Shown: positions 1-15,000 of the stretch, one piece after another
How the letters are laid out: every line of letters begins with the position of its first letter
Position numbering within the stretch: the first letter of the stretch is position 1
Source: Aptenodytes patagonicus
Taxonomy: Eukaryota; Chordata; Aves; Sphenisciformes; Spheniscidae
DNA length: 64,000 bases
Direction: 5' to 3'
Assembly (NCBI RefSeq): GCF_965638725.1
Contig: NC_134961.1
Coordinates: forward strand, 7,160,641 to 7,224,640
Notes under the pieces: generated by a model
The model's database searches: none
What the model saw: only the letters and a program-made list of their open reading frames with translations
Told to the model about the DNA's origin: nothing
Translations under genes and position numbers: made by a program

Positions 1-3000
1 TAGGACAAATTAATGTATATGTATTAGACAGTTGTTTAAGAGCTTTTTTGGAATATTGGGGTTGTCTGTAGTGAGTTGTCTTTCAGCTGAGAAAAGCTTC
101 TCAGCTACTAAGGGGTGTTTGGGAGAAGACTATTTTTTCAGCTTCTTTGGCTAGTTTCTTTGTCTGGCGTGTTTGTTTTTTTGATGGGGGAGAGCCAAAG
201 ACTCAGCTATAAAGAAATTTTGTATTTCTAGTGTTGGTGAACAGGCGTTATTCATCCAGTATGTCAGTGTTTTAATACCTGAGATTCTCAGTTAAGGAAC
301 TGGTAGCTCTAATTAAGGAACAAGGTAGCCCCTCTCCCCAATCATCCAAATTCCTTGGAGAAATTAAAACAATATAAAAAACCCTTTGGCAAGTAGTAGG
401 CTACAATCCAAGTTCTGCCTATGGAAATGACTAAATGTTGGTGCGATTTGGTATACAGCACCGGCTGCCTTGCTGTGGTCAAAGGAGGAGGAGATTTGGA
501 TAACCACCCCAGTGCACTGACCTGTTTAAACAATGCTGTGCTGGTAAATTCTCCCATACAGAGTCATATGGACAAGTCATAGCGGTCGCAGTCAAATTCA
601 GAAAAGGCAAATCCAAGAGGGAACATTTTGTCACCCAGAAGGCTTTAATTTATGCTTTCGTGCCTCTCATCTAGAGAAGAAAGATGGACACTCAGGGTGT
701 GATAATATTAGACTACTGGAAGTGTTGCCTAATAGATCACAGATGTTTGCGAACTGGCGAGCCATCATCTCCACCGATAGAACAGTACGGGGGGACAGTC
801 ATGAGATGTGACATGTCATAAAGGAGCGTTGATTTGTCGCTCCCCTGCAGTAAATCACACGGTAAACATCTCCATTCGAATCCATTAAAATCTATTAATA
901 CAGGACGTATATTTTAAAACTGCTTTGACATTTCTGATTGAAGGCTTTAGTGTATTGATTTCTGCCGTGAGCAGGTCCGTGTTTGTCAATCGTAAAGTAG
1001 CACCACACTTTGAATATCGTGGGTTTGCAGTGAGATGGGAATCTGGCCAAGGTCACTGCTGAAAGAGGTGAAGAAACGTGTGGTGCAGGCTGAGTTTTAC
1101 GGAAAAGTGCCTCCGAATCATCCAAATGGCTTGATGAGCTGGGAGCTGCCGCCGTATGACCTAGCTCTGAAGGACAGCTATTGGGTCAACTCGTTAGCTT
1201 TAATGAGTGTACTGTACATAGGAGGAAGGCGGTTTTTTGTGTTTTGTTTTTAAAGCTGTGTAGAATGAAGAAGTCAGAGGGATTTCACTTTGTTTTAAAG
1301 AAGCAGTAGTCTCTGCCATCTGTTTTGAAAGAGAGCAACTTACATACAGATGTCATTCAGTGGAGCATGCTGTCAGCAGCAGCAATTTTCTGCTGATGGG
1401 GGAAATTCAGTGAGAGGATTCATAACAAAAGTCTTTATTGTATAGAAACACACCGTTCTGCTCGGGACCCAGATTCCAAATGCTTTTAAGGACTATGACT
1501 AAACCATCATTTGTGCCTGAGATGAATGATACCCGAGTACAGAGACTGCCTGGACTAGTTTGCCCCGTCGGGCCATTTCCGTACAATACAATGGCGTAGT
1601 GCTGGAAGGTCTGTCTGGTTTTACAACCTGCAAATGTATCGAGAATTATGAGATGCAATAAACTAAGCGAGTCAGGCCGATACACTCCCTTGCCTACTCT
1701 AATATTATTATAAGGATTTCTGGTTTGTTTTTCTTCTTGTTCAGGTGAAGCTCTGATCTGAGTATGAAAGAAAAATTTTCTTTGTTATACAGCTGTTAAT
1801 ATTTGTTTAATATGTATTAATCCATTCACCTTGCTCTGTTTCTGAAACTGCTGCGCAGCTATGCTCGGTTAATCAGCTGTAGTTTCCTACTCCCGAGAGG
1901 CTGAATTTGTGGGAGGTGTTGGGTGATGTCTTTTCTGCAGCGTATCTAAATCTCAGGAATGTTGTAGCATAACTTGAATACCGTGTGGTCTTTAAAAAGG
2001 CACAGTAATTGCATATTACATATTCATGATTGGAGGTAAGTGTGATCTGGAAGGCAGGTTTGAAGAAGTTTGGCAATTGGGCGGCAGCTTCAAAAAGAAG
2101 AAAACCTGAAAGTTAATTGGAGAAAATGACAGTTCCCAGTTTACCGCTGTGCCTTCAAACAGCATTCGAGCTAAATACTCATTATGATTGCACATATGCA
2201 TGCCCTCAGCTTCTCTTGTTATTTTATTTTAACATAGACCCCGCAGTCGTTATAAACTATGATTATTCATTTATTCAGCCCCGGAAACTTTGGCAAAACA
2301 ATGAGTGGAGGATAGACGACTTCATCCCAAAGAGTTTCGATGTAAGCATAGCTAAAATCAATTGAAAAATCACAATGGTCAAAGTGGATGACCAGTGCTG
2401 CGGCAGTACAACCCAAATCACGTTTTTCTGTAATGCCTTGCAGTTCAGATTGAGCCCGTTTGTTCTAGCTGACTGGCTTTTTCTTTGGAAGTGTGAAGCT
2501 CAGCATTTTCAGAGCAGTGTGAAATAAGGAATGTAGAAAAAGGACTTGGAGCAGTGAGGTGGCTAATTGAAAAATGCTATTGGAGCTGTGCTTTCTAACA
2601 AAGAAACTGGCAGGTTTTTGTGAGTAGGTCACTTCAGAGTTGAGTTTTGATCTTGAATTTTGAATGAGTCACATTTATTTTTTAATAGCAGCATTTTGAT
2701 AAAAAGGAAAAAAACTCCTGTCGGTTACCATAATGTCTAAGTGTCCATGACTGTCTTTCTAACAGCAAATGTAGAGAAAGCAAGAATAGACTGTTAAGTC
2801 CAGGAGTATCAAAGTGTGTTATTCGAGTGTCTCTCTGTCTTCCAAGTGAGATGTCTTGAACTCAGCAGCCATGCGAATGCTGAGGATCTTTAGTCTTATC
2901 TTCATTTTGCTTGGACAGCTGAAGTATGTTTCCGTGGCCTCTGTATGGTCTTTCCCCAGGTCTTATTGACGGTGCCGTGCAGGTCATTGCTGATTTCTTG

Positions 3001-6000
3001 AATCCAAGAGAGACAACTGCAGTCACAAAACGTAATGATGCTTTAAAGCAAACCAATTCTATAAGCTACAGCTCAGAGGAGAGATGTTATCGCCTCATTC
3101 AATAGTTTATCTTCCCTTGTGAGCTATCTTGTGTGTTTTGTATTGCCTTGCAAAACTCTTTTTTTTTTTTTTTTTTTTTCCCCCCCTGAAAGACCTTTGT
3201 CCATTCTATAAAAGCATTTTGCATTTGACCTGAGCTGATAGCCCTTGCTTCTGAGAGAGCTCCGCTGAGCTGAAGGGAGGGGGACCAGCAGGATGGAAGT
3301 AAAAGCCTGCTAATACTGTGGCTTCTTCTGTTCTCTGTCACATATTATGCAGAGTGAAATATAACACATCTGACTGTTTGATTTGCTAATTTCAGTCTTG
3401 GAGCACAGCTGGTAGGCAGGTGGACTGTGAAGAGGCAAGACAAAGATCTAAGATCTGCGATCTTCTGAACTTCCAAGCCAAAAAAAAATAAAGATGTTTT
3501 ATGCTGCTTGAACACCAAACGCTGTTGGAGGGAAGGGGAGAAATTTGGAATTGGAACTTGCTTTTGGATCTCTCTAATATGCTGCATTGGTGTGCATGCT
3601 TCTTGCATAAACAGAAGGTGATTTTTCATGCATAATTCTTCCCAAACGTATGAATCGAGTCTCTGAAGCAACATCTGGAGAAGTCCCAAGAGAGAAAACT
3701 GTGATTTCTCTGAACACAAAGATCTGTTCATTCACGAGATTCTGGTATTCAGACAGAAAACAGCTCAGTTCTCCCATTTTCATTTAATGTGATTTGTAGC
3801 TAGTGCAATGTTTAACTTTCACTTTTGCCTTTTCTTCCAAGAACATTATGCAGCACCACAGTCACTTATTGGTGCTTATAGATAGACCTTTTGGGGAGCT
3901 TTTTACCCTGGTCGTGCCTGCTGTCATCATTCAGCTAGAGTAGGTGTTCTCAGTGCTTCCAGCAGTCAGTTTCTCAGTCTCGGCTGTGTAAGCGTGCATA
4001 TGGTATGTGAGTTAAACAGCATCCAGACTTCAACTTGTGCAGTTGCAACCCGAACGAAAACCTTCAGGCTGTCTCCATTGGCAGGTTCAGTAGAACGGTC
4101 AGAGACGAGCATTGGAAGGGGGAGGCAGGGAAGAGTGAGGAGTTCTGCTTTATCTCATCCGTATGTGAACAAAGTCAAATTTTAAGAGTGTCATCAACAT
4201 TGAACTGTAACTTTGAAGCAAAAGTAGTATGGACTGAAAAGAGCTGTGAGAGCAGCTTCTCGAGGACAACCAGTGTTAGCATTTCTTTGTTAGGTGACTT
4301 TTGAGCTGGGTTCAAGATGGGTGGTAAAAGTTCTTCTGTTTTTTTCCCTGCATTTAGAAGAGCATTCCTGTCCTGCCCTGCACAGCCTGTTTATTACGTG
4401 GTGGTTACACAGGCATTTCTGACTTGATTTCCTTGTGGTGACATCTCTCAGGTCGGAGCAGGTTGCTTGGGAAGAGGCTTGGCTGGGGGTGTGTGCACTG
4501 AGACTGTTTACACTGAGAACTTTACGCTACTGAGCAGCGCCTTCTGAATGCCATAAAATGTACACGATTTCACTGTGAGCAGGGAAATAGTGATATTGCC
4601 ATTTGGCAGAGTGTGGAAACGCGGCCACAGGAGTTAGATCTCAGAGGGAAGGTGTGAATGAAAAAATAGCACAATTCTCCTTTCATTTGCAGACTAGAGA
4701 TAAGCTAATGCTTGCATGTGCATATGCAGTGTCCAAGGTCTGCAGCGTGTCAGGCATGGAGTGCCAGATTGTCTTTCTTCCTACCAGAACATTTATGCTT
4801 TAATTCGGGAAACGTGGTGGGAACCGATAGCATCTTGTTTCTGAGAGGGACTTTCTGATAATCTCACTGGTGGTGTCGTGTCTCCGTGTGAGACACTAAC
4901 TCCTGGCCCCTGCTGCGCTGACGAAGGCGGCAATAACACAGCACTCAGAGTTGCTCTCGGGGCAGAAGCTGTGCAAGGCACCCTTGGCACCCAGGTTTAA
5001 TTGTGACGCAATTAAACTGTACCATAAACTCCTCAGTTCGGTGAGGGGAGGAGCAGGAAGGACTCCTACTCATTGCCTTTTTCCTTATCTAATTTAAGAT
5101 TTACATCTATGTCACCCTGGAATCCTTTGGTCATGTTCCAGAGTCCTTGTGTGAACTAGTGCCATTTAGATGCCTTCTAATGAGGCTGAAAGAGATTGAG
5201 GAACTGGTGACTTTTTTTAAAGGGTATTTGCATGATTTGCATGCCATTCCTTCACAGTTCTGTGATAGCTTCCAAAATCTGTGTAATCTTGTCAGTGGTA
5301 TCTATTTGCTGTTTGAGGAGGAGCCTCAGAGAGATGCATGGCTTCCAAAATGTCCAGTAAATACTGGACAGGTTATTCCGTATTTTTAATTTACTGCATT
5401 TTGGATATGTTGGGCAGGGATGCTCTTGCGTGTGAGTGCAGGCAGAGCTATTTCACCAGAAATCCAGAACTACGACCTGCTGCGTTTTGGTTCTGGAAGA
5501 GATCTACAGGCTTTTAATTCATTGCAGCGTAATACTGTTCTTCAAACAAATCACACACAAACCCGTATGCCTTCTCTGCAGTCAGTTAACTCCTTTGTAA
5601 CAGTTGAGAGAGCACTGCAGCAGCAAATCTGGGTCACACACCCTACAAAGGACAAACGACTACAGATGACAGGAGCTTGTGTGCTCTCTGTCGCTGAAGA
5701 AGAGACTAAAATTAGCTTCCGACTCTTATTCAAATTAAAAATTACCCAAGGGGAAAAGAACTAATTCTTAAAAAGACAACTGTTATGTCTTAAACCCACA
5801 CAGTCTCAACCACGTATTACTCCAACTAAAGAACAGAAATGCAAAAATAAAAAGGCGGTAACCAAACTTTCTGGGAGAAAGGGGATTTTGTTTTCCCTAG
5901 TGTGTCTCAGAAGGGAAATACGAATGAGGTTATTGGGGACCCCAGACAGGTGTTCTGTGCCACCCTCCATACAGTGCTGCAGCAGCATCTCTTCACTCTA

Positions 6001-9000
6001 CCATCTCCAAAATATCACAGTTTTTAGCTGTGGAGTAGTGCCATATACACATTTTGTCAAAAGAAACCTTAACTAAATGGGTCTTCCAAGACCAATGAAT
6101 GAATTGGCTACTAGCACAACTTTGTGCAGGATCAGCATTTTCCACAAGCATTTATAAAAAGTGATAGCAGAACCAGAGAGTAGGAATATTGCTAAGTCGC
6201 TGCCTCGTGCCAAATGCTGTCAATAACACACAAATTTGTTACTATAGTTTTAGATTAAGACAACAAATCATACGCCCAGATTAAGGAATACCCTCTATTT
6301 AAGGCATAATCTCTCATTTTGCAGCACTGTGCTTATAAATCCTTTGCAGCTTTGGAGATCACCTTCTCCAGCAGAGCAGATGTAGTGATTTTTTTATATC
6401 TCTGAATATTAAGGGTTTTTCTCCAATGTTAAATAAAATGTTTTCCTAAGCAACAAGGGCTATATGAAGGTGAAGGCAGATCACATTCTATAGCAATAAA
6501 GCCTTATGTACAGTATAAGAACAAAATGCAACTAAAAAAATGATGGTTACAAGTAGCTTTGCACAAAGATGAATTCCTGTATCCCAGAAAACATTAAAGA
6601 GCTTTGCCTGCACTCTTCCTTAAGAGACTCCCTGCCTAACATATCCTAAATGCAGTAAATTAAACACACTCAACAACCTGTCCAGTATTTATTGGACATT
6701 TTGGAAGCCATGCATTTCTCTGAGGCTCCTCCTCAAGCAGAAAGAGTTTTCGTTGCCAAAGTGAACTGTACCATGAGATGGTGATGGCTGAAAAAGACCC
6801 AGAGGTGAAGATGGCACAGCTGGGAGTTTTGCAGCCTCCGTTTCCTCCCCGGTGGGTGAGACCCTGTGCCGCGATCTCCGTGCCTTGCAGCACTGCCTCT
6901 CTGAATGGGAAGCAAGGCCTGCAGAGAATGGTCTCCTGTTCCATAATCTCCTTTTCCATGGGGTCCTCTCCATTCTGGAGATAGATGGCTTCTTTTCAGC
7001 ACTCTCTGCTTGGATTTTGCATGGCTGGCTGGTTTGTCTCAGACTTACGCAATTACGGTCCTTGGTGGAGCTGCTTTAGCCACTATTCTGGTGTAGACAA
7101 GTCACTGAAACTTGAATTACCCAGACACATCATCTTTCTCCAAATAATGTCCCGTAATTATGGCCTGTGGGCATCTATATCCTCGGTCACAGTGATAGAA
7201 ATGTTAATGGGAAAAACATCGTTGGTGAACAGAAGAAGAGATGTGTGAAGCCCTTGGAGCCTGGTGTTCTCAAACAAAATCTGCCTTGTTCTGGGGGACA
7301 GATTGGGGTCTGATGTAAAGACAGAAGGATAGTTGGAGAAGATGGTACCTGTGTTTTTGTTTCTGCTTTAAAACGTTTAGAAGGGGTTTTTTTTGTTGTT
7401 TATTTTACATTTAAAAAATGCTTTTGTTTACCGTATTTACCTTCCAACATTGGATGCCAGGGATCTGTAGAAAAATCTAGACCAATTTAACGGAGAAGGT
7501 CATGTTTGGCTTGAAGGTCCCCTTTTTAGGTGTCTCTGGCGACAGGCTTTACATTCAACTCGATAGCATCTCTGAATGTGGGTAGTGTAACGCAGACAGG
7601 GTTTGAATGCTGCAAGTGAGAAGCGTGAAAAATTCAGGGGATGTTCTAGGCACCACTAGACAGAACTGTATTGATTTAGGAGGAAATCCCAAGGAGGAAA
7701 TAGTTCTTGTCAACTGATTACTTGAAGTTATGGTTATGCTACTCTTGCAGACGTCTATAAATTAAACTGCCAACAGTTGGCATCTGCCGCTGTCACAGTG
7801 CTATAGGTCATCCTTCCCGTAGAATTAGTCTGATACTGGAGTGACTTGCTTACCTGCCACGCAAATAGTGAGGGAGCATTTGGGAGTCGGGAGGAAGGTG
7901 GATTGTGCTTGGGACATGTGTACGTAACCCCAGCGTGGAGAGGAGACTGGGGACATAGCGTGGGACAGAGGGAAGCAGCGCCCAGCCCCCTGGCAAGCAG
8001 ATATTGAGGGACCGCTGTACAGGAGTAAAAGAGTCCCAGACAAAAAGGGGTGCCCATGAATGATATTGTGACCTGAATCGTCATGTGCTAAATGTTTTCA
8101 TGTGCTGGTGGGTCTTTCCATTCTGAAATTCTGGACTTCCTTGAATTCTGTCTCCAAGTTGCTATCTTTCCTCCCTCGACTCATGTGGAGATATTATCTA
8201 CTAGAACAGGGAGGAGGTCATGTTGGTTTTGGGGGATTTTCCTACCTCATAACTTTCCAACAATGCCGCATCTGAGAAGTTTAAATTGGAATTAGCTGAC
8301 TTTTTCCTACTCTCCCAGGAATTCAGGAGTCTTTGAAGAACAGCCCATCTATGTGGGCTGAAGGTAGTGAGCTTGAGGGATAATTGACTCTGTCTGGAAA
8401 CCTCTATGCTGATCCATAAAACCAGGAGGGAAGGTTTGACATTGCTTACAGTCAGTGGGGACTTTTTTTTTCCCTATCTTTCTTTTACTGGATAGTTTCA
8501 GCTCAGAGTAACTGAAGATGGATTGAAGTATAGTACCTAATCAGGAAGATGTGAAAAGATTTATTTTTCTTTACTTTACAGAAAAGGCCACAGATGGCTC
8601 TCTGCAGAGTGAAGACTGGACACTTAACATGGAGATCTGTGACATTATCAACGAGACAGAAGAAGGGTATGTGCTACTTCAGCAAACTTTGGAAGGTTCA
8701 TGAACACAATCTTCATCCAGTCGTACTCAGCATGTGAGGAGGTGCAGTGAGTCTGGCGGCAGATGCTCATAGTTTGAATGCGGTTTGCATATGAGTTGCT
8801 TAGTTTTCCTGCTTCTTAGACATTTCAGAAAACTACTGTATGATGCAGCATTTTCTGTGGTCGGTCTCTGCTTGGGAGGGCTGGCATGAAAAACGTATTG
8901 CTGGAGAGGGTACTGAGTTTGTACTTCTGGGGTTCTTGTTTTCAGCAGGTGTATCTCTCGGCAGTGCTGCAGTGCTATTAATTTCAGCCATTTGAATGGA

Positions 9001-12000
9001 GACCTGCTCTGACGCATCTCCTTCAGCATCAGAAAAACTGTGCTGCTTGCGGTTTACAGGAGAACTGATCACTGGTCTTATGCCCTGGGCCTTTTTCTGA
9101 GTGGCTGTCAATCTTCCGTGCTTGATCAACATCCTGCCTTTTTGGAGGCCTCGGGCATTGCTCTGGTCTTGACTTCTGTGATATCTTGTCTCCTCACATA
9201 ATTCTACATGACCCTAGTTTGGTTGTAGTCAAGTAATCTGAAGTTAACACACATGCTTATGTCCGGCTGTAAATGCTAAAGGATTCCTTTTCCCACGGTA
9301 TACGGCATGTGAAAAGCGTGTCTGAGCTGTCTTTTAAAATGGTGTCTTTCTCCTTCAGTCCAAAGGATGCCATTCGAGCACTGAAGAAGAGGCTGAATGG
9401 AAACAAAAATTACAGAGAGGTCATGCTGGCGCTGACGGTGAGTGGGGGCAGGCTGGAATGCCTCAAAAGGGCAGAACCCTCTTCTTTTGTCATTTTCCTT
9501 TTCCTGGCACTCTCTTGAATGTAGACACTATTTGCTTTAACAGCCACTGCTCTGCCCTTTTCTTCTCTCCAATTGCCTCCTCACTTCCTTGGGGAGAGTT
9601 GCTGGAAGCTTTGCATAGCGTTTTTCTGACTCAATTGATTTCTGCTTTTTTCTGGGCCCTTATTCATCCCAAGTACTGACTGAGGAAAGTTAAAGTAGCC
9701 CAAATGGGTCTGTGTTACCCTTTGGGGCTTTCCCTTCTATTTTCATCTCCCTGTGTCCTACTGTTTCTCCACTCCAAGACAACAGCTGTGGGCATATCTG
9801 CAAGTGAGGATGATGAACTTGCCATATTTTCAGCTTCATAAGTAGCTGATGCGCAATTTCCCTTGTGAATGGATCTCTGTAGGAGACTCAAATTAATTTA
9901 TGCTGATCTAATTTCACTCAATAAAGTGTAAATTATATTCTGTGCATTTAGGCAGCACTGCTAAGGTGTGAAATAATTTGCCAGTGACCTTTCCTGCTGA
10001 TGACTTTAGCTAGGGGTTTCCTGGGTAATGCAGCACTCCTGAACGCGCGGTGCTGGGCAGGCTCTGCGCCGGAGCAGTCTGAGGAATGAGCAGCACTAAC
10101 TAGATCGAGTTATACTGCTGTGGGTAGGTGATCTGTATGATTCTTTCACACAGCTCTTGTTGCATCTCCCTGATGAAGTGTGACTGTACTTTCTGTCTTC
10201 TTGCCATTTCCTATCCTGGATTGTCATTTTGACAGATTACCAAAGACCAAACCATAAGATTATCCATTGTGCAGGAAAGAGCCGAAATTCATCAGGAATG
10301 AGTCCATGTCATCAGGGCTGATGAAAGTAGCTGAAGTAGGAGAGTAATTACAGACTCCTCAGATACAGAGTCGCAGTGGTTATTAGGCATGGCTGTAAGG
10401 AGAAGTGACGCATTGGATTTATCTCCATGCTAATCATGTTCTTCAGAGAAAAATCAACAGCTGTTCTTCCATGGCAGTTGAATGGCAAGTGGAAGGTGCC
10501 TCTAGCTAGGCTGCAGGGGGAAAATGTGTCAAAGTATAACCTGTCAGAGCATTCACAAGGGAGTGTTTTGAATGAGTGGAGATCATTCACCTGAATTCCC
10601 AACTCTAAAACAGGGCTTACAGCTCAGAGCAAGCGGGTCCAGCTGTGTTCCAGGTACATAGAAAATGGTAGAGTGCCACAGCACGATAATATCTCACTGT
10701 GACAGGATGTCCTCTGTCTTGCCTGCTCCTGATGGGATGCTCTATACTTAGCTGTTCAGCTGTGCGGGTTGGAAAGTTCTGCTTTGAAAAGGAAGAAACT
10801 TTATATTTCTTTACCTTGAAAACAGGCAAAGGTGGATCACAAAAGTGCCCAATATGTTAACAGTGGGTGAGATACATCTAAATGTGTGTGTAGAGAAGGA
10901 AGCTTTGTGGTAAAATTGGGAAAGAAAAGAAGAATTAAGAGTATAAGTGTATTTTCTCCTCTGACTTCGAAAGTTTTCTTCCTCCCATTGAAAGTTTTAA
11001 AATAAATAAAAAAGCAAAATCGGAAACCAACCACATAGGTGCTGTGTGTGTGATCAAGCTTTGCTCCAACAATGAATGTGTTTTTGTGTCTGCGTAGGTG
11101 TTGGAGACCTGTGTGAAGAACTGTGGCCATCGTTTTCATGTCTTAGTGGCAAACCGTGACTTCATAGATGGTGTTCTGGTGAAAATCATCTCGCCCAAGA
11201 ATAATCCCCCCACTATTGTACAGGATAAAGTACTAGCACTGATTCAGGTACACAGCTTGTCTCTGCTTCCATATGTTGCTGCCTGAAATAAGGACTGTTT
11301 GCTTCAGTGCTACGCATTGCTAAACATGCTGTCATCATTAAAAACGTGGCAAGTTTTTTATATGTAAAAACAAACAGTATATCCAGATTGGCAGGGAAGA
11401 GCAGACATGCACAGCAATAGATATTTTATCCAGGGAGAAATGTCTGGATTCTAGTTAGAGAGGTACCACTCTACTCTAAAAAAGAGGGCCATCCATTTAT
11501 CTTTTATTAACAGTCAAATCTAGGAGCTGGAGACCTGCTTCTGTGATGGGCTTGTCATCTGAGGCCAGGAAATTTTAGAGGATCGCGCTTTTGCTGTCAG
11601 TTGCAGTATACTTACCTTTCTGTGTCTGTTTCCCTGACTGTAAAATGGAGCTGTTTCCCTCCATTAGAAAGCATTCTGAATTCCTCTTAAAGATGGTTAT
11701 AGAAAAGTAAATGACCGTATAGGAGTTAAAATGTTTTTGGTGTCTTTTCTCTGGTTATTGTGCAGTAAAAGTGCACTGTCAGGTCCTTGTCTGCAGTGGG
11801 GAAGCTCAGACATAGGCCTGTCTGCCACTTCTCCTTCTGTGCAGCATAACAATAAACAGCCATGTTAATTCCACAAACCATTAGCAACACATGAGGAAAC
11901 ATTGGTGCCTGCCTGGAGGAAATCTGACAATTATAGGAAGCTTTATCACTAAGCTCCTACAGGCTATCGCATACACCAGAGACTAAAAGACACTGCGTAC

Positions 12001-15000
12001 TTAAAATGATGGAAACCTGCTGCAGTGTTTCTTGTGGGAAGGTATTTACAAATGCGCAGCATAGTTTTCCAAATATACTTCTGATTTTTGTGGCACAGCA
12101 TGCAGTTGATTTTCTGCTGGTTTATTTGTTATTTGGATACACAGACAGGACATCGTTAGAGCATGGCAATGTAAATAAGTGATTTCTGAACAGGAAATAG
12201 GCTGGGTGGGGGAATTAGGTGGGCATTGCATTGGGGTCTGTGGGGTCCCTTTATTTCTGGTCTGTGATCTCAAGGCTTTCTAAGGAAATCGCACAAAATT
12301 AATGAAATTATTAAAAGCAATTCTTGTGCATCTGACTGAGCCCTTGGGTGTCTGCCTGCTTTGGTGGGAGACTGATGCATGTGGCGACTGGGAGATGAGG
12401 TTAAATACTGACCCATAAAGAGAAACTGTGCGTGTTTCTGTACTGTTTGCTCTGCTACAGTGTTTTAGAGGATGTTGGTTACGCTGCATCCCGGATTTAA
12501 GTGGAATCCCAGTCATCAGTGCAACTAAGATGGAAGTGTTTGTAACATAACCAAAAAGCTGCAGTCATTGCTTCAGTGTATTAAACGGAGCTTTATCTGA
12601 GTAGACTTCGTGCAGTAGAGCTAAAAGCCTCACTCTGGGTACTAAATGCCTTTTGATATAAAAAGCCTGAGAATTACGAAAGTTGCCTGTGGGTGGGTTC
12701 TGTTAGCGTCTCTTTAGCTGGAGGTGGTACGGGACTTTGTTTTCCAGATTGCCTGACAAGTTTGGAAAAACGACTGCAGTCACTCATCTCAGCTGCCCTG
12801 TTGACATGCACACCCAAAATATCCCGTACGTCATGGCCACTTTGCTCAGCTTAGACTTTGCTCTTTAGAGCTCCCCTGCAGTTGGAGTTAACTCCATTCC
12901 AGGGGGCTGATCTCTTCTCAGCTCTGCTCCACTAACATCACGTTTATCCCCTTCTGAAGGCTTTTTACAGTTTGGTATCAGGGAATTAATAAGAACGGAA
13001 ATGAGAGGATTAATAGCAATTGGAAGCATGGAAAAAAGCTGTACAAACAGCACATGTCTTCAGCCATACAGCTCTTGTACTCCTGGGCCTTTCCGTGGCA
13101 AGGGTAGATAAAGCTGCCATCCAATTTCTTATCTAGAGACTTGACTGTTTTGAGATGTTGGACATCTTGTGTCTCACTTTCTTAACCTATTTCCCAGTGT
13201 ACATGAATTAGCATGTACATTGCTTATCCTTCCTTCTTCACCTTGCTAAAAGGCCTTGGAAATATTCCTTATTGCTGTGCCTTGGGTAAGAGCTTGCATA
13301 TCACCTCAGAGTTCATACCACCTTGCTGCCCAGTAGTTGAGCACTGTCATCAAAGATGAATCATGAGGAGACTTTTAGTGGCATGGCAAATTCTGTTGAA
13401 GGTACATATGTTAAAAAGTGCCCGACACTGGAAAAATTGTCTTGTGATGGTCACTGATTTAGGGGCCAGATTTGCAATGGTATTTAATTAACCTGTTTGG
13501 GCACGCTGAGGTGCCAAGTGGGATTTATACAGCAGCATCCTTGAGTATCTACCTTTGATAATCTTGCCCAAAGTCTTAGAAGATCTGAATTTGGTCTCAC
13601 CTCTGTCATACACTTGTTTGGACAATGGGCAAGTCTCCTAAACTCTGTGTGTAGCTTCTTATCTGTAAAGTAGAGCTAATATTACTGTTGCCTAGTTGAA
13701 TTGTAAGCTGTCTAGGACAGGGATTGTCTTACAATGTGTGTAGACAGCACTTAGGACAATAGAGCCCAGTCCTGCTTGTGACCTCTGAGAGACACACTAA
13801 TGTAGATAATGCTCCCAGCTCAGGTGAAGAAGAATACAAATGAAAGTGTCTCCTTTCTCCAGGGAAGAGAGAATATATTAAAAAGGTAGAGTGCAAATGA
13901 AGCGAGTTCACTACAACAAAATCTGTAGGAAGCCAGTGAGAGGATGCATTAGTACATCCTCCTGGGCAAACAAGCCTCATTAAAAGTTGGGGGCAGCGAT
14001 GCAGCATACTTTTGCCTCTAAGTTTCTTTTGAGTGATTATTAACTAGAGCATGCCTTGCCTAACATTTTTCACTCTTACTTGCAAATAGAGTTGAAGTGG
14101 GGAGCACCATTATGTAGAAGCATCATTCAGATGACTTCTTATGTAAATTGAAAATGCAGAGAAAGTGCAAGAGTGGAGTTACTTGTGCAGTCAACATCTC
14201 CGTCAGAATTAGGGATGGTTTGGAAGGTCAGTTCCAAGGAAACAGAATGGCTCTTTGCAGTCAGAGCTGTTTTCTCTGGCTCAGATGGGGCTGTTTGGAC
14301 TTGCACTGTATCAGAACAGTTGATGCAGTTAATTTACTCTTAACAAAGCTGAGAAGCAAACCCAGAATTTTTTAGCTTGCAACTGATAATGGATTGTCTC
14401 CTGGGCACATAGGGTAGGAAATGCTTTTTCTTAGAATTGAACAGAATACGGATGTAAGTTAAATATTAATATTATTTCTTATCTTGTTTTGCTATCTTCG
14501 ATTTCTCTCCTCTCAAATATAAAAAGTGGTTAAAAACAGCTTTTAAAGTAAAAACAGTCAAAGAACTAGTGTAAAAGTGATGACTAAATGAATTAAGTTC
14601 AGAGCCCACACATACGTCTTGCAGTAATTCTGGATCCAGCACACTGATACTCTACCTCACATATGTGGGGGTTTGGGGAATGCTTCCTTTTTAATTGAGT
14701 CATAATATTTCAATTTTTCCTTCCCCTAAATTTTTAATACTTGGCTAATTTCCAGCAAAAGTGAAAGGGGGTAGAGGCTTTCAAGATATTATGCTCCTAG
14801 CAGCTTCCTGAGTATAGGAGGCTGGCTAGCGAAGAGAAACACTTAGTACTCCCACTGAAGGAAGAGCTCAAATGTGAATTGAAGTCTTTTTAGACACCGG
14901 AGAATTCTTGCGGGAGAGATATTATGAGTGTTCTGGCTGTGGGAAATTCTCTCTTTAAACTTGTTCTTTCTGACACACCGCGGCGTCTAAGTGTTGGATG

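Larger units (their letters stand above)
1..8581 (+). other. TOM1L2: TOM1L2 intron 1 (3' part)
   Basis: There is no exon-like block between base 1 and the acceptor TTTACTTTACAG ending at 8581. The only structure I can name is a T21 tract (3159-3179) and a pair of diverged inverted repeats (5308-5448 and 6601-6742, listed separately). All open frames here are short, lack family resemblance and are taken as chance. Confidence 0.85.
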
